A DNA stretch of 64,000 nt, taken from the NCBI GenBank assembly GCA_022575985.1, contig JAKSXM010000040.1, positions 17,440,001-17,504,000 on the forward strand, read 5' to 3'. The notes beneath the pieces were generated by a model. That model was not told where the DNA came from and made no database searches. It saw nothing but the letters and a program-made list of their open reading frames with translations. Source of the stretch: Anagrus nilaparvatae. Its lineage: Eukaryota; Arthropoda; Insecta; Hymenoptera; Mymaridae. The stretch's first letter is position 1; each line of letters opens with the position of its first letter. Below, piece by piece: positions 21,882-32,645 of the stretch. Made by a program: the position numbers and the translations under genes.

Positions 21882-23072
21882 ATTGGTGGCGGGAGTGTTT
21901 CCAAGGCAGTGGAAGGTGGCACGTCTCGTGCTCTTGAACAAGGGTAAAGGTGGAGCCCCGGACTCTCCATCATCTTACAGACCCTTGTGCATGTTAAACA
22001 CCATCGGAAAGGTGATGGAGAGCATGCTCCGGGCAAGGTTGAGAAGAGCCATCGAGGAGGGCGGTGGTCTTTCCGAGGAGCAGTATGGATTTCGTGAGGG
22101 GCATTCCACGATAGACGCCATCCGGCGTGTCGTGGATACCGTAGAGGCTGAGAGGGAAAAGCGGCCTGCAATTTGCAAAGACGTCCTTCTTGTAACGCTG
22201 GACGTCAAAAACGCTTTCAATTCGGTCAGGTGGGATGACATGATCCGGTCTCTCGAGTACGACTTCCGGATACCCAGGTATCTGGGTAACGTAATAAAGG
22301 ACTACCTACGGGACCGGAGACTGCTCTACGACACGCTCGATGGCAGGCGACAGAGGGTTCTGAGTGCGGGCATTGCCCAAGGTTCGGTTCTCGGAACTGA
22401 GGATCGCCTGCGCGTACCATACGGTATCGCTCAAAGCGATCCAGGTAGTAGCATCGGTCATACCCATCGACCTGCTAGCGTTGGAGCGGAAATACATTTA
22501 CGATAGTGTAGAGGACCGCGAAGTGGCATCCACTCGCGCCCGCTCCAGCTCCATGGGAAAATGGCAGGAACGGTGGAAAAAGGAGGAAGAGAAAAATGCC
22601 CGATGGACGCGCAGACTGATTTCAGATCTGCAGGCATGGACGACAATATGGGGAGATGGATTTTTACCTCACCCAATTTTTAACTGGACACGGGTACTTC
22701 CGTGCAATGTTGAAACATTGGCATAAGGTGGCAACAGAGGAGTGCTTGCACTGCCCAGGCGAGAAGGATACAGTGGAGCACACTTTCTTCGGATGTGTGC
22801 GCTACGTGGAAGGGCGCCCGCCCTTCCCGATTTGGAGGCCAGAGAAGGTGGTTCCGGAAATGCTACGGAGTTCTGAAAATTGGAACAAAGTAGCAGAGTA
22901 CGTAAGGGCCACCTTGTTGAATAAAAAGGAGGAGGGCTTTCTATCGTAGATTGCTCTCCTGTCACTAGGCTGGGGGAATGCAGCGGCCAGTTGCCTAGGC
23001 TGCGTGTCCCAAACTGAAGTTATACCTGAAAAGGGAGTTCCGGTTTGGGGCAAACAAGTGCAGGGGGTTTAT
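21882..23072 (+). pseudogene. R1-clade non-LTR retrotransposon fragment, internally deleted
   Basis: The GC content is strikingly higher than the flanks. The reverse transcriptase part runs from FPRQWKVARLVLLNKGKG through SYRPLCMLNTIGKVME, LLVTLDVKNAFNSVRWDDM and IAQGSVLG. Right after this motif (about 22395) the sequence jumps to the C-terminal region, so the FADD active-site block is missing. Downstream frames give LRIACAY, IPIDLLALERK, ARWTRRL and the terminal zinc-finger-like CLHCPGEKDTVEHTFFGC. A further frameshift lies near 22650 between QAW and the FYLTQFLTGHGYF block. Both ends are truncated: it starts inside the polymerase and stops within the 3' UTR, with no poly(A). It lies between the two EB-like paralogues. 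Inactive. Confidence 0.88.
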
Positions 23073-23076
23073 ACTT

Positions 23077-23576
23077 TTAAACATGTGCATTTTCAGCTAT
23101 AATATTGTTATAAAAAGCATTATCCATATTAGCTTGTACAACAATTTTATCGAATCTTTTGCTTTTCATCAGACAAAGTGTTATTTTTATAGTAAGTAGT
23201 ATTATTGAGTACATGATAAATGTTTTTAATATTTCAGTATCAATATCATTAAAAGTTATTGTAGTATATTTATTACAGATTTTATTTTTATATGTAAAAC
23301 CCGGGAAGCAAGAGCATACGTTTTTATGACAGAAACTAAATCTTTGAGCACAAAAATCTTTTTGATCATCGCAGAATTCATTCACAATTTTTATTTCTAA
23401 ACATGGCTTGTTCCTATAAATGAACCCTTCTGCGCAAGTAAATACTCCTAATTAACAAAAAACAAGAAAAATGAATAAATAATTTACCTTAATTATAATA
23501 TAAAATTTATGGTTTGTTTTTAATTACCTTTACAATTCACTAATATAATAGTCACAAAAAGTAATTTTCTAATCAT
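23077..23576 (-). CDS. EB-like cysteine-rich single-pass membrane protein, paralogue 2
   Basis: Exon 1 (23576-23528) encodes the signal peptide MIRKLLFVTIILVNCK. A phase-1 intron of 80 bp (23527-23448, GTAATT…TTAG) precedes exon 2 (23447-23077); the product is about 139 residues. The ectodomain begins GVFTCAEGFIYRNKPC, matching GIFSCEPGHFRRGNSC of the gene at 20420. It continues with FCDDQKDFC and CHKNVCSCFPGF, typical EB/EGF spacing. A membrane helix (FIMYSIILLTIKITLCLM) and a short basic tail follow; the tail is much shorter than in paralogue 1 and lacks its serine-rich part. Identical intron phase and position show tandem duplication. The gene looks intact; function unknown, probably a cell-surface or immune-type receptor (inference). 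Confidence 0.75.
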
Positions 23577-24507
23577 AATGCCGTTAATTTTTGAAGAAAA
23601 TTTAGATAAATATAGATTAAAAAAAATAGATAAATCAAATCGATATCTTTGGCTACTAACTATCGAGATTTGTATGATATGTTTAAATATTATTTGATTT
23701 ATAATTAACACTATTTTTTTTAAAATACGTATTTCTTTTGTTTTAAGAAAACAAAAATATAAGACGTATTGTACTTTTGCTACTAGACTGCTCCAGCAAA
23801 CGGAAATAAAGTTACAAGAAATTTATATTTTTCTTTAAACCTTGATAATGAAATCAAGATCAAAAAGAAAGAAAAAGTGGGGTATACGAATGTTAAGTCT
23901 TATAAAAAAGCTTACTAATCTAAAATATTTTCTCACATATTTTCGTTTTAACCGACTTATTATGCGTTTAATATTAAATCTAATCCTTAGAATTTATGCA
24001 ATATGAAATACTGCATCTTATGAATTATATACGTAATTCCCTAAATATATTTTTACCTTGCGTTTTTACTTAATTATCAAATAGTATTCTCTTGTTTTTA
24101 TTTAATATAATTATGTTGTTATCATTTTAATACATTTTTATGGCTTTGATTCTATCTAATAGACTCTAACTGCAACCTTTTTGATCATCTGCTGTTTTAC
24201 ATGGACATAATTTATTTTTTTATTGCTTTCGCAGAAAAAGGAGTAATTTTTAATGATGATTGGGTGGGTCAACTTTTTTGTCTACCACCTTGTATCATTT
24301 TAATAATACAATCTCCTCATGCAGGAATGCATAAAAAAAAATATGAAACCAACAAATGATAAAGTAGTTTCTTTTTGGTTTCTTTTAATTCCCATGAGTA
24401 GGAGACTTTGATTGCAATATTTTGTCTTCTGCTAATTTCAATTTTATAAAAAACTGGTATAATATGTACACATATTGTTGTTAATTATTGTTAATTATTT
24501 TTTTCAG
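23577..24507. other. AT-rich intergenic stretch
   Basis: No gene recognised. The first few hundred bases are the likely promoter of the EB-like gene on the minus strand. Confidence 0.45.
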
Positions 24508-25061
24508 GTACTAATTTATATCAAGAAGATGAAGTTGCACCAGGAAAATAGAGATCAGATAAGTATAAAATTTTTTTATGAAACTTTTTTTAAAAATTTA
24601 AGAATTAATCTCTTTGTTTAACTTTTTTTCCAGGTTCCAGATTTTGTCAGCATGGAGTTCTAAAGTTCTAATTTGCTTATAAACATATTTGGTAAGTTAA
24701 TTTGAATATTTTTCAGTCTTTTTTAATAGTTTATAATTATTTTTGTAGTTATTTTTAACCAGAATCATTTTTTTTTCAGTTTTTTTCTATTTTTGGATGC
24801 TGACGCGAGGCTGATCTTGGGTGTTTTAGCATCAGAAATGTTAGATGATCCTATTGATATGTTACAACAAGTTTATGTGGTCCTGATAGTGAAGATTTAA
24901 CAGAAGAAATCATTTGGTAAGGTTAAATTTAGTATTTTAATGATTTTACGCTTTAATATTTAACATTTTTATGGATTTTTAGGGAAACGGAAGAACCAAG
25001 TTTTAAGATTGTGGACCGATCATTGCCTATCACATCTCAGGACTTTCAGGATGTAAATTAG
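24508..25061 (+). pseudogene. Degenerate multi-exon gene fragment, family unknown
   Basis: Several exon-like pieces follow each other with plausible splice signals. A piece after TTTTTTCAG at 24508 reads TNLYQEDEVAPGK. One after TTTTTCCAG at about 24634 reads VPDFVSMEF. A longer one (about 24793-24916) reads LILGVLASEMLDDPIDMLQQV, then after a one-base frame change GPDSEDLTEEIIW up to a GTAAGG donor. The last, after TTTTTAG at about 24984, reads ETEEPSFKIVDRSLPITSQ and ends at TAG 25061. The acidic sequence with conserved splice sites suggests a decayed gene or transposon-encoded protein. I do not recognise the family. Confidence 0.35.
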
Positions 25062-25886
25062 ACCCTTTGAAGTGAATTTTGAGAAGAAAAAAGCTGAAAA
25101 AAATCATGGCGAAACAAATTTTCTGGATGTTTGAAAGCTACCGTTGAGGAGAAAAAAAAGTGGAATAAGTCAAAATGGAAATTTTTTTTTTTTTTTTGGT
25201 AGTCCAGGTAAAAATAAAACTTTTTCCCAATCATATGTATATATAAAAAGTTAAATGGTTCAGAGTTATTTTAGGTTGAACTGGGCAGCTGAAATCAAAA
25301 AAATGAAAAAATCCAACTTTGGAGCAGCCGTATATCAAAATAATGCATCAGGAAGTCTAAAATAGGAGCGGTTTCACAAATCTCAGGTAAAAAGTGACAC
25401 AAAAAAAAATTTTTTTTCATTTTTTATTTTTCGGCTGGTCGTTCTTCCCTGGACGTGCCCATATATATATACAGGGAAATGTATAAAAATAACAAGGTAA
25501 GAATTCAAAATAAAATTTCTTTTTATCGAGAAAAAAAATAAATTATTATTATTTTATTAAAAATTGCCTATTTTTGTCTACCAGGAATTTAGAAATACTT
25601 AGGAATTTATAATTTATTTTTCTAACGGAGCAAATTTATAAGACGCTAATCTCTTAAATTTTTAATTTCTTCGCATTCTCAAATATTTTTATATTGCAAC
25701 TGGAATTATTATTTGAAAACCAAAAAAAATACAATTTGGATTTATAAAATAAAAGAAGGAAATACTAGGATTTCAAAGTGAGTAGTTTATATATATATAT
25801 ATACATATCTTGCAACACATACAGTTTTTATCTCTCAGTTTATATTTTGAAAGCTCTATTTATATTCAAATTTTGTTAATATAAAA
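25062..25886. other. AT-rich, repeat-like, no gene seen
   Basis: Contains poly(A/T) tracts and a TATATATATATATACATAT microsatellite at about 25788. No coding signal is visible. Confidence 0.4.
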
Positions 25887-27940
25887 TTATTATTATTATT
25901 ATTATTATTCAGTTTATTTGCCATGACAAAAATTTAGTATACACTCATTTACAATTGAAATATAAATTAATACAATATATGATACAGAAATAATGTTTAC
26001 AATTTGTATAAGATTTTAAAATACAATATATGATAAAATTGAAAATAAAAATAATATTCATAATTAGAGTAAATGTTAAAGTAAAATAATTCAAATAAAA
26101 TCAGATTAAGGTCAACAACAATCCGACACTAATAATTAATTGATAAGTATCTATATATCTATATAACAATTGCTATAACGTCAATAAATCTATAAGTAAA
26201 TAAATAACAGTCAATAATTATATTTAAATAACAGTAAATAATAAATATATAATATAATATATAGTCAATAATTAATAGAATTAGTCAATAAAAATAGTCA
26301 ATAAATTAATTAAATATGGTAAATAAAGTATAAATTAAAATAAGTAAGTGAATAAAGTAAATTAATAGTTATTTATTATCCAGACTAAATAAATATTTTT
26401 TAATGCTATTTTTAAACTGGTTATATGATGGGAGATCACGTATGCATGGAGGAATTTTATTCCAAAATTTAGCATATTTAACTTGAAAAGATTGTAAACC
26501 CCAATTGTGTATAACGGAGGGTATATCCAGATCTTTACGTGGTCCACGAGTTGGTCTTTCTCTTTTGTATGGTTTAAATAGAGGGAACAGAAAAGGGGGT
26601 TGTTTCATACGTATTATTTTATACATAGTCAATGATGCAAAATAGTCCATGCGCGTGGTTATTTGCATCCAGTTAAGTCGTCTCCTGTAAGGAGTAATAT
26701 GCTCCTGCTGTTTTAGACCAAAAATATATCTAATGCTTGAGTTAGAAAGTCTCTGGAGCTGGTCAGTCAGCTGTTTAGAAATATCAGAGTAAACAACACT
26801 ACAATAATCTAAATGCGGCATCACTAGTGATTCAACTAGACGTTTACGGAGATTTTGAGATGTGCAGGGCCTGATGATTTGAAGACCATAGAGTACCCTA
26901 TTCACTTTTTTGGTGACCTGTTGAATGTGAGAACGCCAGGAGAGGGTATTATCAAGTATAACACCAAGGCAGGTAACTTGATCCACAAATTGGATACAGT
27001 CACCATTCATATTGAGATTTATTTTTGGTATGTCTAGCATTTTGAATGTTTTTAAGGATTTACAAGATCCGAAAACAATGGCCTTGGTCTTTTTAATATT
27101 TAAGGATAAGCCATTTGCTTCTGCCCATGACACCACTATTTTTGCTGACTTTGTTAATTGTTCTATGCCCTGCTCTATTAGATGTAATGGTGTTTGGACA
27201 TATATATGAAGATCATCAGCATACAAAAGCCTGAAAGTGCTATGCTCATCCAAGTGATCCTTTAGATCATTCATGTAAATACAAAACAGGAGTGGACCAA
27301 GTACTGAGCCTTGGGGCACTCCTATGTTTATATTACGATATGAGGAAGAGGATACTTTGGAGGCAACACACATTGAGCGACCACTCAAATATGACCAGAA
27401 CCAGATTAATGATGACTTTGAAAAGCCAATCACCTGAAGTTTTTTAAGAAGCTTAGATGGTGAAACATTGTCGAATGCCTTAGAAAAATCAAACTGCATT
27501 AGCAGGGTAGCTAGCTTCTTTTCCTTACCCAGGCGTATATCATCAGTTAATTTAATTAAAGCAGACTCAGTACTGTGGTATTTGCGAAAGCCTGTTTGAT
27601 ATATATCCATAACTTTTCTTTTATTCAAGAAGCCTACCACCTGATCATGAGCAAGCTTTTCCAAGACCTTCGACAAGAAGCATAAGAGAGATACAGGGCG
27701 AAAATCAGAAGGAGTCGATGGTATAGGTATTTTTTTTATTGCTAGAACTCTAGACTTTTTCCATTCTGCTGGGAAAATACCCTTCGAAAGTGAGGCATTA
27801 AATAGTTTGGTTAGGTGCAAGGCTATTGTTGGAAGCGCCTTGGCTATGACACTTTGAGGAATTTCATCATCAATTTTTCTATTAATAATAATACCTCCCA
27901 CTCGAGACAAATTGACGGACAAATTTCTTATGAAAATCAC
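25887..27940 (-). mobile_element. 5'-truncated CR1/jockey-group non-LTR retrotransposon
   Basis: The element reads on the minus strand. The coding region (27940-26369) is followed by about 460 bp of AT-rich 3' UTR, which ends in GGCAAATAAACTG and a (TAA)n/(AAT)n tail at about 25909-25887. Such short-repeat 3' tails are typical of several jockey-superfamily clades. The 5' end lies near 27905-27940 and is a truncation inside the polymerase frame, the usual result of incomplete reverse transcription. I could not find a confident target-site duplication. Confidence 0.8.
26369..27940 (-). CDS. Reverse transcriptase of a CR1/jockey-group element (partial ORF2)
   Basis: The 523-residue frame has no internal stop. 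It covers the polymerase from IPQSVIAKALPTIALHLTKL through FRPVSLLCFLSKVLEK, QTGFRKYHSTESALIKL, MQFDFSKAFDNVSPSKLL (first catalytic Asp), NIGVPQGSVLGPLLF, FRLLYADDLHIYVQ (catalytic DD), the thumb region with LNIKKTKAIVFG, and the C-terminal LNWMQITTRMDYFASLTMYK and FWNKIPPCIRDLP motifs. The upstream endonuclease domain and ORF1 are missing through 5' truncation, so the first residues before about GGIIIN are flanking DNA. The uninterrupted frame means the insertion is young. It cannot mobilise itself. Confidence 0.9.
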   Translation of the reverse strand: MIFIRNLSVNLSRVGGIIINRKIDDEIPQSVIAKALPTIALHLTKLFNASLSKGIFPAEWKKSRVLAIKKIPIPSTPSDFRPVSLLCFLSKVLEKLAHDQVVGFLNKRKVMDIYQTGFRKYHSTESALIKLTDDIRLGKEKKLATLLMQFDFSKAFDNVSPSKLLKKLQVIGFSKSSLIWFWSYLSGRSMCVASKVSSSSYRNINIGVPQGSVLGPLLFCIYMNDLKDHLDEHSTFRLLYADDLHIYVQTPLHLIEQGIEQLTKSAKIVVSWAEANGLSLNIKKTKAIVFGSCKSLKTFKMLDIPKINLNMNGDCIQFVDQVTCLGVILDNTLSWRSHIQQVTKKVNRVLYGLQIIRPCTSQNLRKRLVESLVMPHLDYCSVVYSDISKQLTDQLQRLSNSSIRYIFGLKQQEHITPYRRRLNWMQITTRMDYFASLTMYKIIRMKQPPFLFPLFKPYKRERPTRGPRKDLDIPSVIHNWGLQSFQVKYAKFWNKIPPCIRDLPSYNQFKNSIKKYLFSLDNK

Positions 27941-28782
27941 TTTTTAAGTTATATAATTTAATAATTTATCTTTAAATTATTATTTATATTATTTATATTA
28001 ATATTTATATTATTAAACATTAGTAAAAATTTTTAATTCATTTAAGATCGTATAAAAAAAAAATTTCACATAATATATCTAGCTTTATATCTCATATATT
28101 TTATCGCGTTGTATGTATCGGTTATCTAAAAAAAAACGTACCATTTTTTTTAATCAAGCATATCCGAATTCTTCACAATAAGAAACCCATAGAGATAGCT
28201 TTCCATTTCGTGAAAAATTCGTTTTCTTTTTTTTTTTAATTTTCCTAATTTAGTGATCTTAAACGTTTATATACAGCAGGTGTCGGTGTTTTCGTTAATT
28301 TACGATGTATAGACATATAAAACATCTGTTCTTTTTTGACGTTAAAAAACTTTTTTATTTTTTTATTATTTATTTTTTATTGACATGTTTGAACTAAAAT
28401 TTATTGAAAATCTTTTTGTTTGAAAAAATTTTTTAAAAATTGAAAATAATTATTTTGGAAAAAAAAAAATTTTTTGGAAGGTATATAATTTTAATAGGAA
28501 TCAAGGGAAAAACATTTTTTTATAAGAATTTTTGAGTTCTAATTAGTAATATATTAGCGTCTTCTAACTCGTTTTTTTATCAGATTGATAGTGTTTTTTT
28601 AAAAAATATTTTAAATGTTGAGTGTCTTGTCTTGTACGTAAAGATCGTTAATTGATAAATTGTATTAAAAAAATATGGCGAACGTTAGATTAATTTAATT
28701 AATTTAATTAATAAATCAAACAAAAACTAGCTTATTTTTTTCGGTAAAAACTAAAATTGTCCGAAAAAAAATGTTATGCTTC
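27941..28782. other. AT-rich stretch before the Pao/BEL element
   Basis: No gene seen; homopolymer-rich sequence without a recognisable repeat unit. Confidence 0.45.
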
Positions 28783-28787
28783 AACAT

Positions 28788-29011
28788 TGTTGTGTTACAT
28801 GTAAATACTGTATATAATTGTATGTATGAATGTGTGTGTGCGCGCCCTATCTCATTCTTACTGATTCCAGTTGCCGACGCGCTTCAGTGCGTCGTCAATT
28901 CCCTTCAAGTATAGACGCTGGCCTTTGGCCTCCTTTAATAACGTATTGTTCACATTAAATTAAACTTGATTTTATAGTTTATTTCTTATCATCCTTCCAC
29001 TCACTCCAACA
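28788..29011 (+). repeat. 5' LTR of the Pao/BEL element
   Basis: A 224-bp repeat starting TGTTGTGTTACATG and ending CACTCCAACA. It is matched by 34387-34610 with about eight substitutions. Its middle part (GTTGCCGACGCGCTTCAGTG) is unusually GC-rich for the window. Confidence 0.95.
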
Positions 29012-29013
29012 TC

Positions 29014-29031
29014 TGGCATCCCAGCGGGTTC
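29014..29031 (+). promoter_or_regulatory. Putative primer binding site
   Basis: TGGCATCCCAGCGGGTTC begins two bases after the 5' LTR. The TGG start pairs with the CCA tail of a tRNA; I could not assign which tRNA. Confidence 0.6.
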
Positions 29032-30271
29032 AAGAAAAATAGTTATTTAAAAAAAAAAAACGAAAAGGAAGTGAAGAAAACGGTAAAGTTGAGTGAGATT
29101 TTTATGTGATTTTTTGATTAAAAGTGGAAGTGATTTTTTAATATAAAATTTATGCACAAATATAAACTTGAAATTAAATTTATATGAGCATTTATAAGTT
29201 TATATCTTCATATGTCAAATGGCGGATTTTAGACAAAAAACAACTACTATAATTTAAAAAAATTTTTGTGAACACGTGCAAGTATAATAAAAGTACAATA
29301 AAAAGAGAAGAGAATAATTTTGTCATTTTATTTGCATAATTTAAAAGTTAGAAAAATTAACCTAGAAAAATTTTGGAAAATTAACAAGAGAAAAAACATC
29401 ATTAAAAAAGAAACACAAATTTATATATTGTGCAACAAGTGATTAAAAAAAACATGGCGTTCTCGTAAACACATTAGAGCGGCATGTACCGGCTTTGTAA
29501 GACAACACAGCAGCAACAACGACAGCGAAAATTTTGTTTTCTTTTTTTTCGTTTTCATGTTATTACGTCATATGGTGACGTGCAAAATATATAAGAAGGA
29601 AGAATTTTTGGAGAAATTTTGTTTTTTGGTCAAGAAAATCATCAAGAAAATATTATAACCAATTTTTCTTTTTTAATAATTTATGGAGGGAATTAACGCA
29701 CATCAAGAATTAAAGAAGAGAGACAGAAAATTAAAAAGAAGAAAAAGAAGCATTTTGGCGCTTAAAGGAAATTCGCTCATTTCTTGGTATGGCATAGAAC
29801 GGGACCGGAAAAACATTGCATCACGTGGTCATTTTTAACATCTTATCCGGCAAAGTCAAATATACAATAATTTTAAATATTTTCCATTTAGTAAGGTTTT
29901 TCAATAAATATTGCAAATAATTCATTTAATTTAAAATATTTTAAAACTTTTTTATTATAATGTTATGAATTGATTTTTTTTCATTTGATTTAAAAACAAA
30001 TTAAAAAAAAAAAAGTCAAAACTTGATTAAAAAAAAGAAAGAATTTTTAGTTTTTTGTTTTTTGAAATTTGATAATAAATCAATCTTATTCTTTTTTCAT
30101 ATATTTTATATTTTGGAATTTTTTAATTTATTAATTTATTTTTTGCAAATTATTAGCATTGGTTTAGCCTCATTATTAGTATCAAATTTTTTTTCTTATC
30201 TTTAAGCAAGTTCTGACTTATCAATTTATTTCTTTTTTAATATTATATTCCTGTGACTATATACCACCACA

Positions 30272-31644
30272 ATGTCTAACCTATTTTTGGAACAAAATGC
30301 CCTGTCAGATAGAATGTTTAAAGCGTTTGAGAGGTTTAATTCCGACCCCCAAAAAACCCTTGCGTCGTGTAAGGTTAGGATGGAATCGTTAAGTAGAAAT
30401 TTTACAAAATTTGAGACAAATCATAATACAATGATGTCTCATCCGGATTACCCCTCAGTAGCTAATCACATTTATTTTACAGAGAATGTTTTTGATAGAG
30501 TAGAGGAAAATTATTTAGTGAATTTAGTTAAGTTTCAGAATTTTTTGGATGCAAACCCCTCAGCCATCACTACTGTGCAAACCCAGCCTCCAAGGCAAAT
30601 CATAACTTTGGATAACGATAGGCTGCCTCCTCTTTCAATCCCTGATTTTGACGGGGATTATAAACACTGGGAGTCGTTTCGCGATATTTTTACTTCTACA
30701 TTAATAAATCGGCCAAACACTTCCAGTGTATTAAAACTTAGAAATCTGAAATCTCATGTCAAAGGGGATGCACTGGACTTAATCCAACCCTTTGACATTA
30801 CTGAAGCAAATTTCGAATTAGCTTGGGACAGGTTAAAAAGTAAATATGAGATCAAGAAACGATTGGTAAATACTCATATTTCTGCAATTTTTTCTATTGC
30901 AAAAATACAAGGAACTCTGCTTCTGAGCTTAAAAGATTATTAAGTAGTATTAATACCCCTTTATCGGCATTGAAAGGGTTAGGCAGACCTACTCAGCATT
31001 GGGATGACTTAATGGTTTTTCATGTATTGTCATTACTGGATTTTAAAAGTAGGGAACAGTGGGAAATTTTTTTAAGTAATTCATATCATAATAATCAATC
31101 AAATAATTCTAATATTGATGAATCAGTGAGTGAATCTAATGATGAGACTTTTACTATTGCTTCTAATGATGATCCTCCTGCTTTTAGCAAGATGATAGAG
31201 TTTTTAAATAAACAAATTGAAATACTTGATTCGATTGAAGAGACAAATAGTGCATCAAAATAAAATATTGATAAATCTAAGAATAATACTAGTTCAGCCT
31301 CTGCTAAAGTGCTTCATACCAAAATTGAATCAACTTCAAATAACAATAATACTAAAAAATCTGTTCAATGTATAATCTGTAGTGAAAATCACTTGCTTCA
31401 ATTTTGTCCAAAATTTAAAAATAAATCAGTAGATCAGAGGAAAGAATTCCTTGATAAGAATGATAGATGTTATAACTGTTTAGGCGTAAAGCATAAGGCT
31501 GAAAATGTTTTTCTAAAAAGAGATGTGAAGAGTGTAGTGGTAAACACCACACAACCTTGCATATCAGTAAAAATAATAGTAAAAATATTAATAAATACTC
31601 AAAAAATAATAATATTAATAATAACTCAATGGATATCAAGCTAA
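30272..31644 (+). pseudogene. gag: Pao/BEL gag with zinc knuckles, frameshifted
   Basis: The frame opens with MSNLFLEQNALSDRMFKAFE at 30272. It contains the DUF1759-type block (LPPLSIPDFDGDYKHWESFR, LRNLKSHVKGDALDLI) and runs open to about 30943. A frameshift near 30905 moves reading to the frame that gives LKGLGRPTQHWDDLMVFHVL. That frame stops at TAA 31261-31263, beyond which the same frame reopens. Two cysteine-histidine knuckles follow, CIICSENHLLQFCPKF and CYNCLGVKHKAENV; the second has lost its final cysteine. Gag forms the particle and binds RNA. At least one frameshift and one stop make this copy defective. Confidence 0.85.
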
Positions 31645-31711
31645 AAGCTCAGAGAAAAGTGTAGTAGCTGTAGAACAAACAAGTTTACCTAGTACTAGTT
31701 CATGACAATCA

Positions 31712-32547
31712 TTGTCTGAGTCCTTGTTCGCGACTGCCATGATAAGGGTTTCTGGTATCAATGGACTGGAATCTTTGGTTAGGGCTTTGGTGGACCAATG
31801 TTCACAGGCATCTTTTATAAAACAATCTTTGGTTAAAAATTTGAATCTCCCAGTTCATTCGGTAAAATTGCCCGTATCAGGGATTGGCAGAAGTATTGCA
31901 TATACTTGTAGCAAGGTAGCATCATTTTTTATTAAACCTCATTTTGTGTCTGATTTTAAATTGGAAGTTGAAGCACATGTGCTTCCTAAAATTTCGGGTT
32001 ATAACCCAAATTCTTCGTTAAAATTTAAGGACTGAATCACTTAAAAAATTTGGTATTAGCAGATCCAAATTTTCATGGTCAAGGTAGTATTCAAATATTA
32101 CTTGGGACAACTATCCATGCGACTATAGCTAATGATGTTCGTAGGGCTGGTCCCTTAGACCCTGTAGCCATGCCAACTAAATTAGGTTGGATTGTTTCGG
32201 GTAATTATGGCGGTGGACCTGCTTGTAGTTTGGTAGATAAATCTAATTTGAATAATAATAATCTAAATTTTGACTTGGAAAAATTTTGGCGTCAAGAAGA
32301 AATTTTTGACAAATCCACCTGTTTTCTAACTCCTGATGAACAGGCTTGTGAAGACCTCTTCGTTAAAACTCATTATAGGGATGAAACAGGTCGATATTTA
32401 GTTCGTTTACCCTTTAAAAAATCTTCTGAAAATCTAACATTTAAAGGCTCTTTTTCCATTGCCAAAAAATTTTTGAATAGAATTGAATCCCGTTTTCCTA
32501 AGGATCCTGAATATAACAAAGCTAATCATAAATTTTTCGTAGATTAG
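31712..32547 (+). pseudogene. pol: Pao/BEL protease and start of pol, broken
   Basis: The first segment (31712-32035) contains the aspartic protease region, with ALVDQCSQASFI at the usual D-S/T-G site; the catalytic triad is altered to DQC. A stop at 32033-32035 is followed by a second open piece (32050-32547) with IQILLGTTIHATI, LGWIVSGNYGG and YLVRLPFKKSSENL, typical of the linker ahead of the Pao reverse transcriptase. It stops at 32545-32547 and the next bases still encode the beginning of that domain (YFIPHHGI) before the deletion point near 32640. Confidence 0.8.
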
Positions 32548-32645
32548 AGGGAATTAGGTCATATGGAAGAATCACATATTTTAGATTCTGTTGATTTATA
32601 CTATTTTATACCCCATCATGGTATTAATCAATTAGAGCTAGATTT

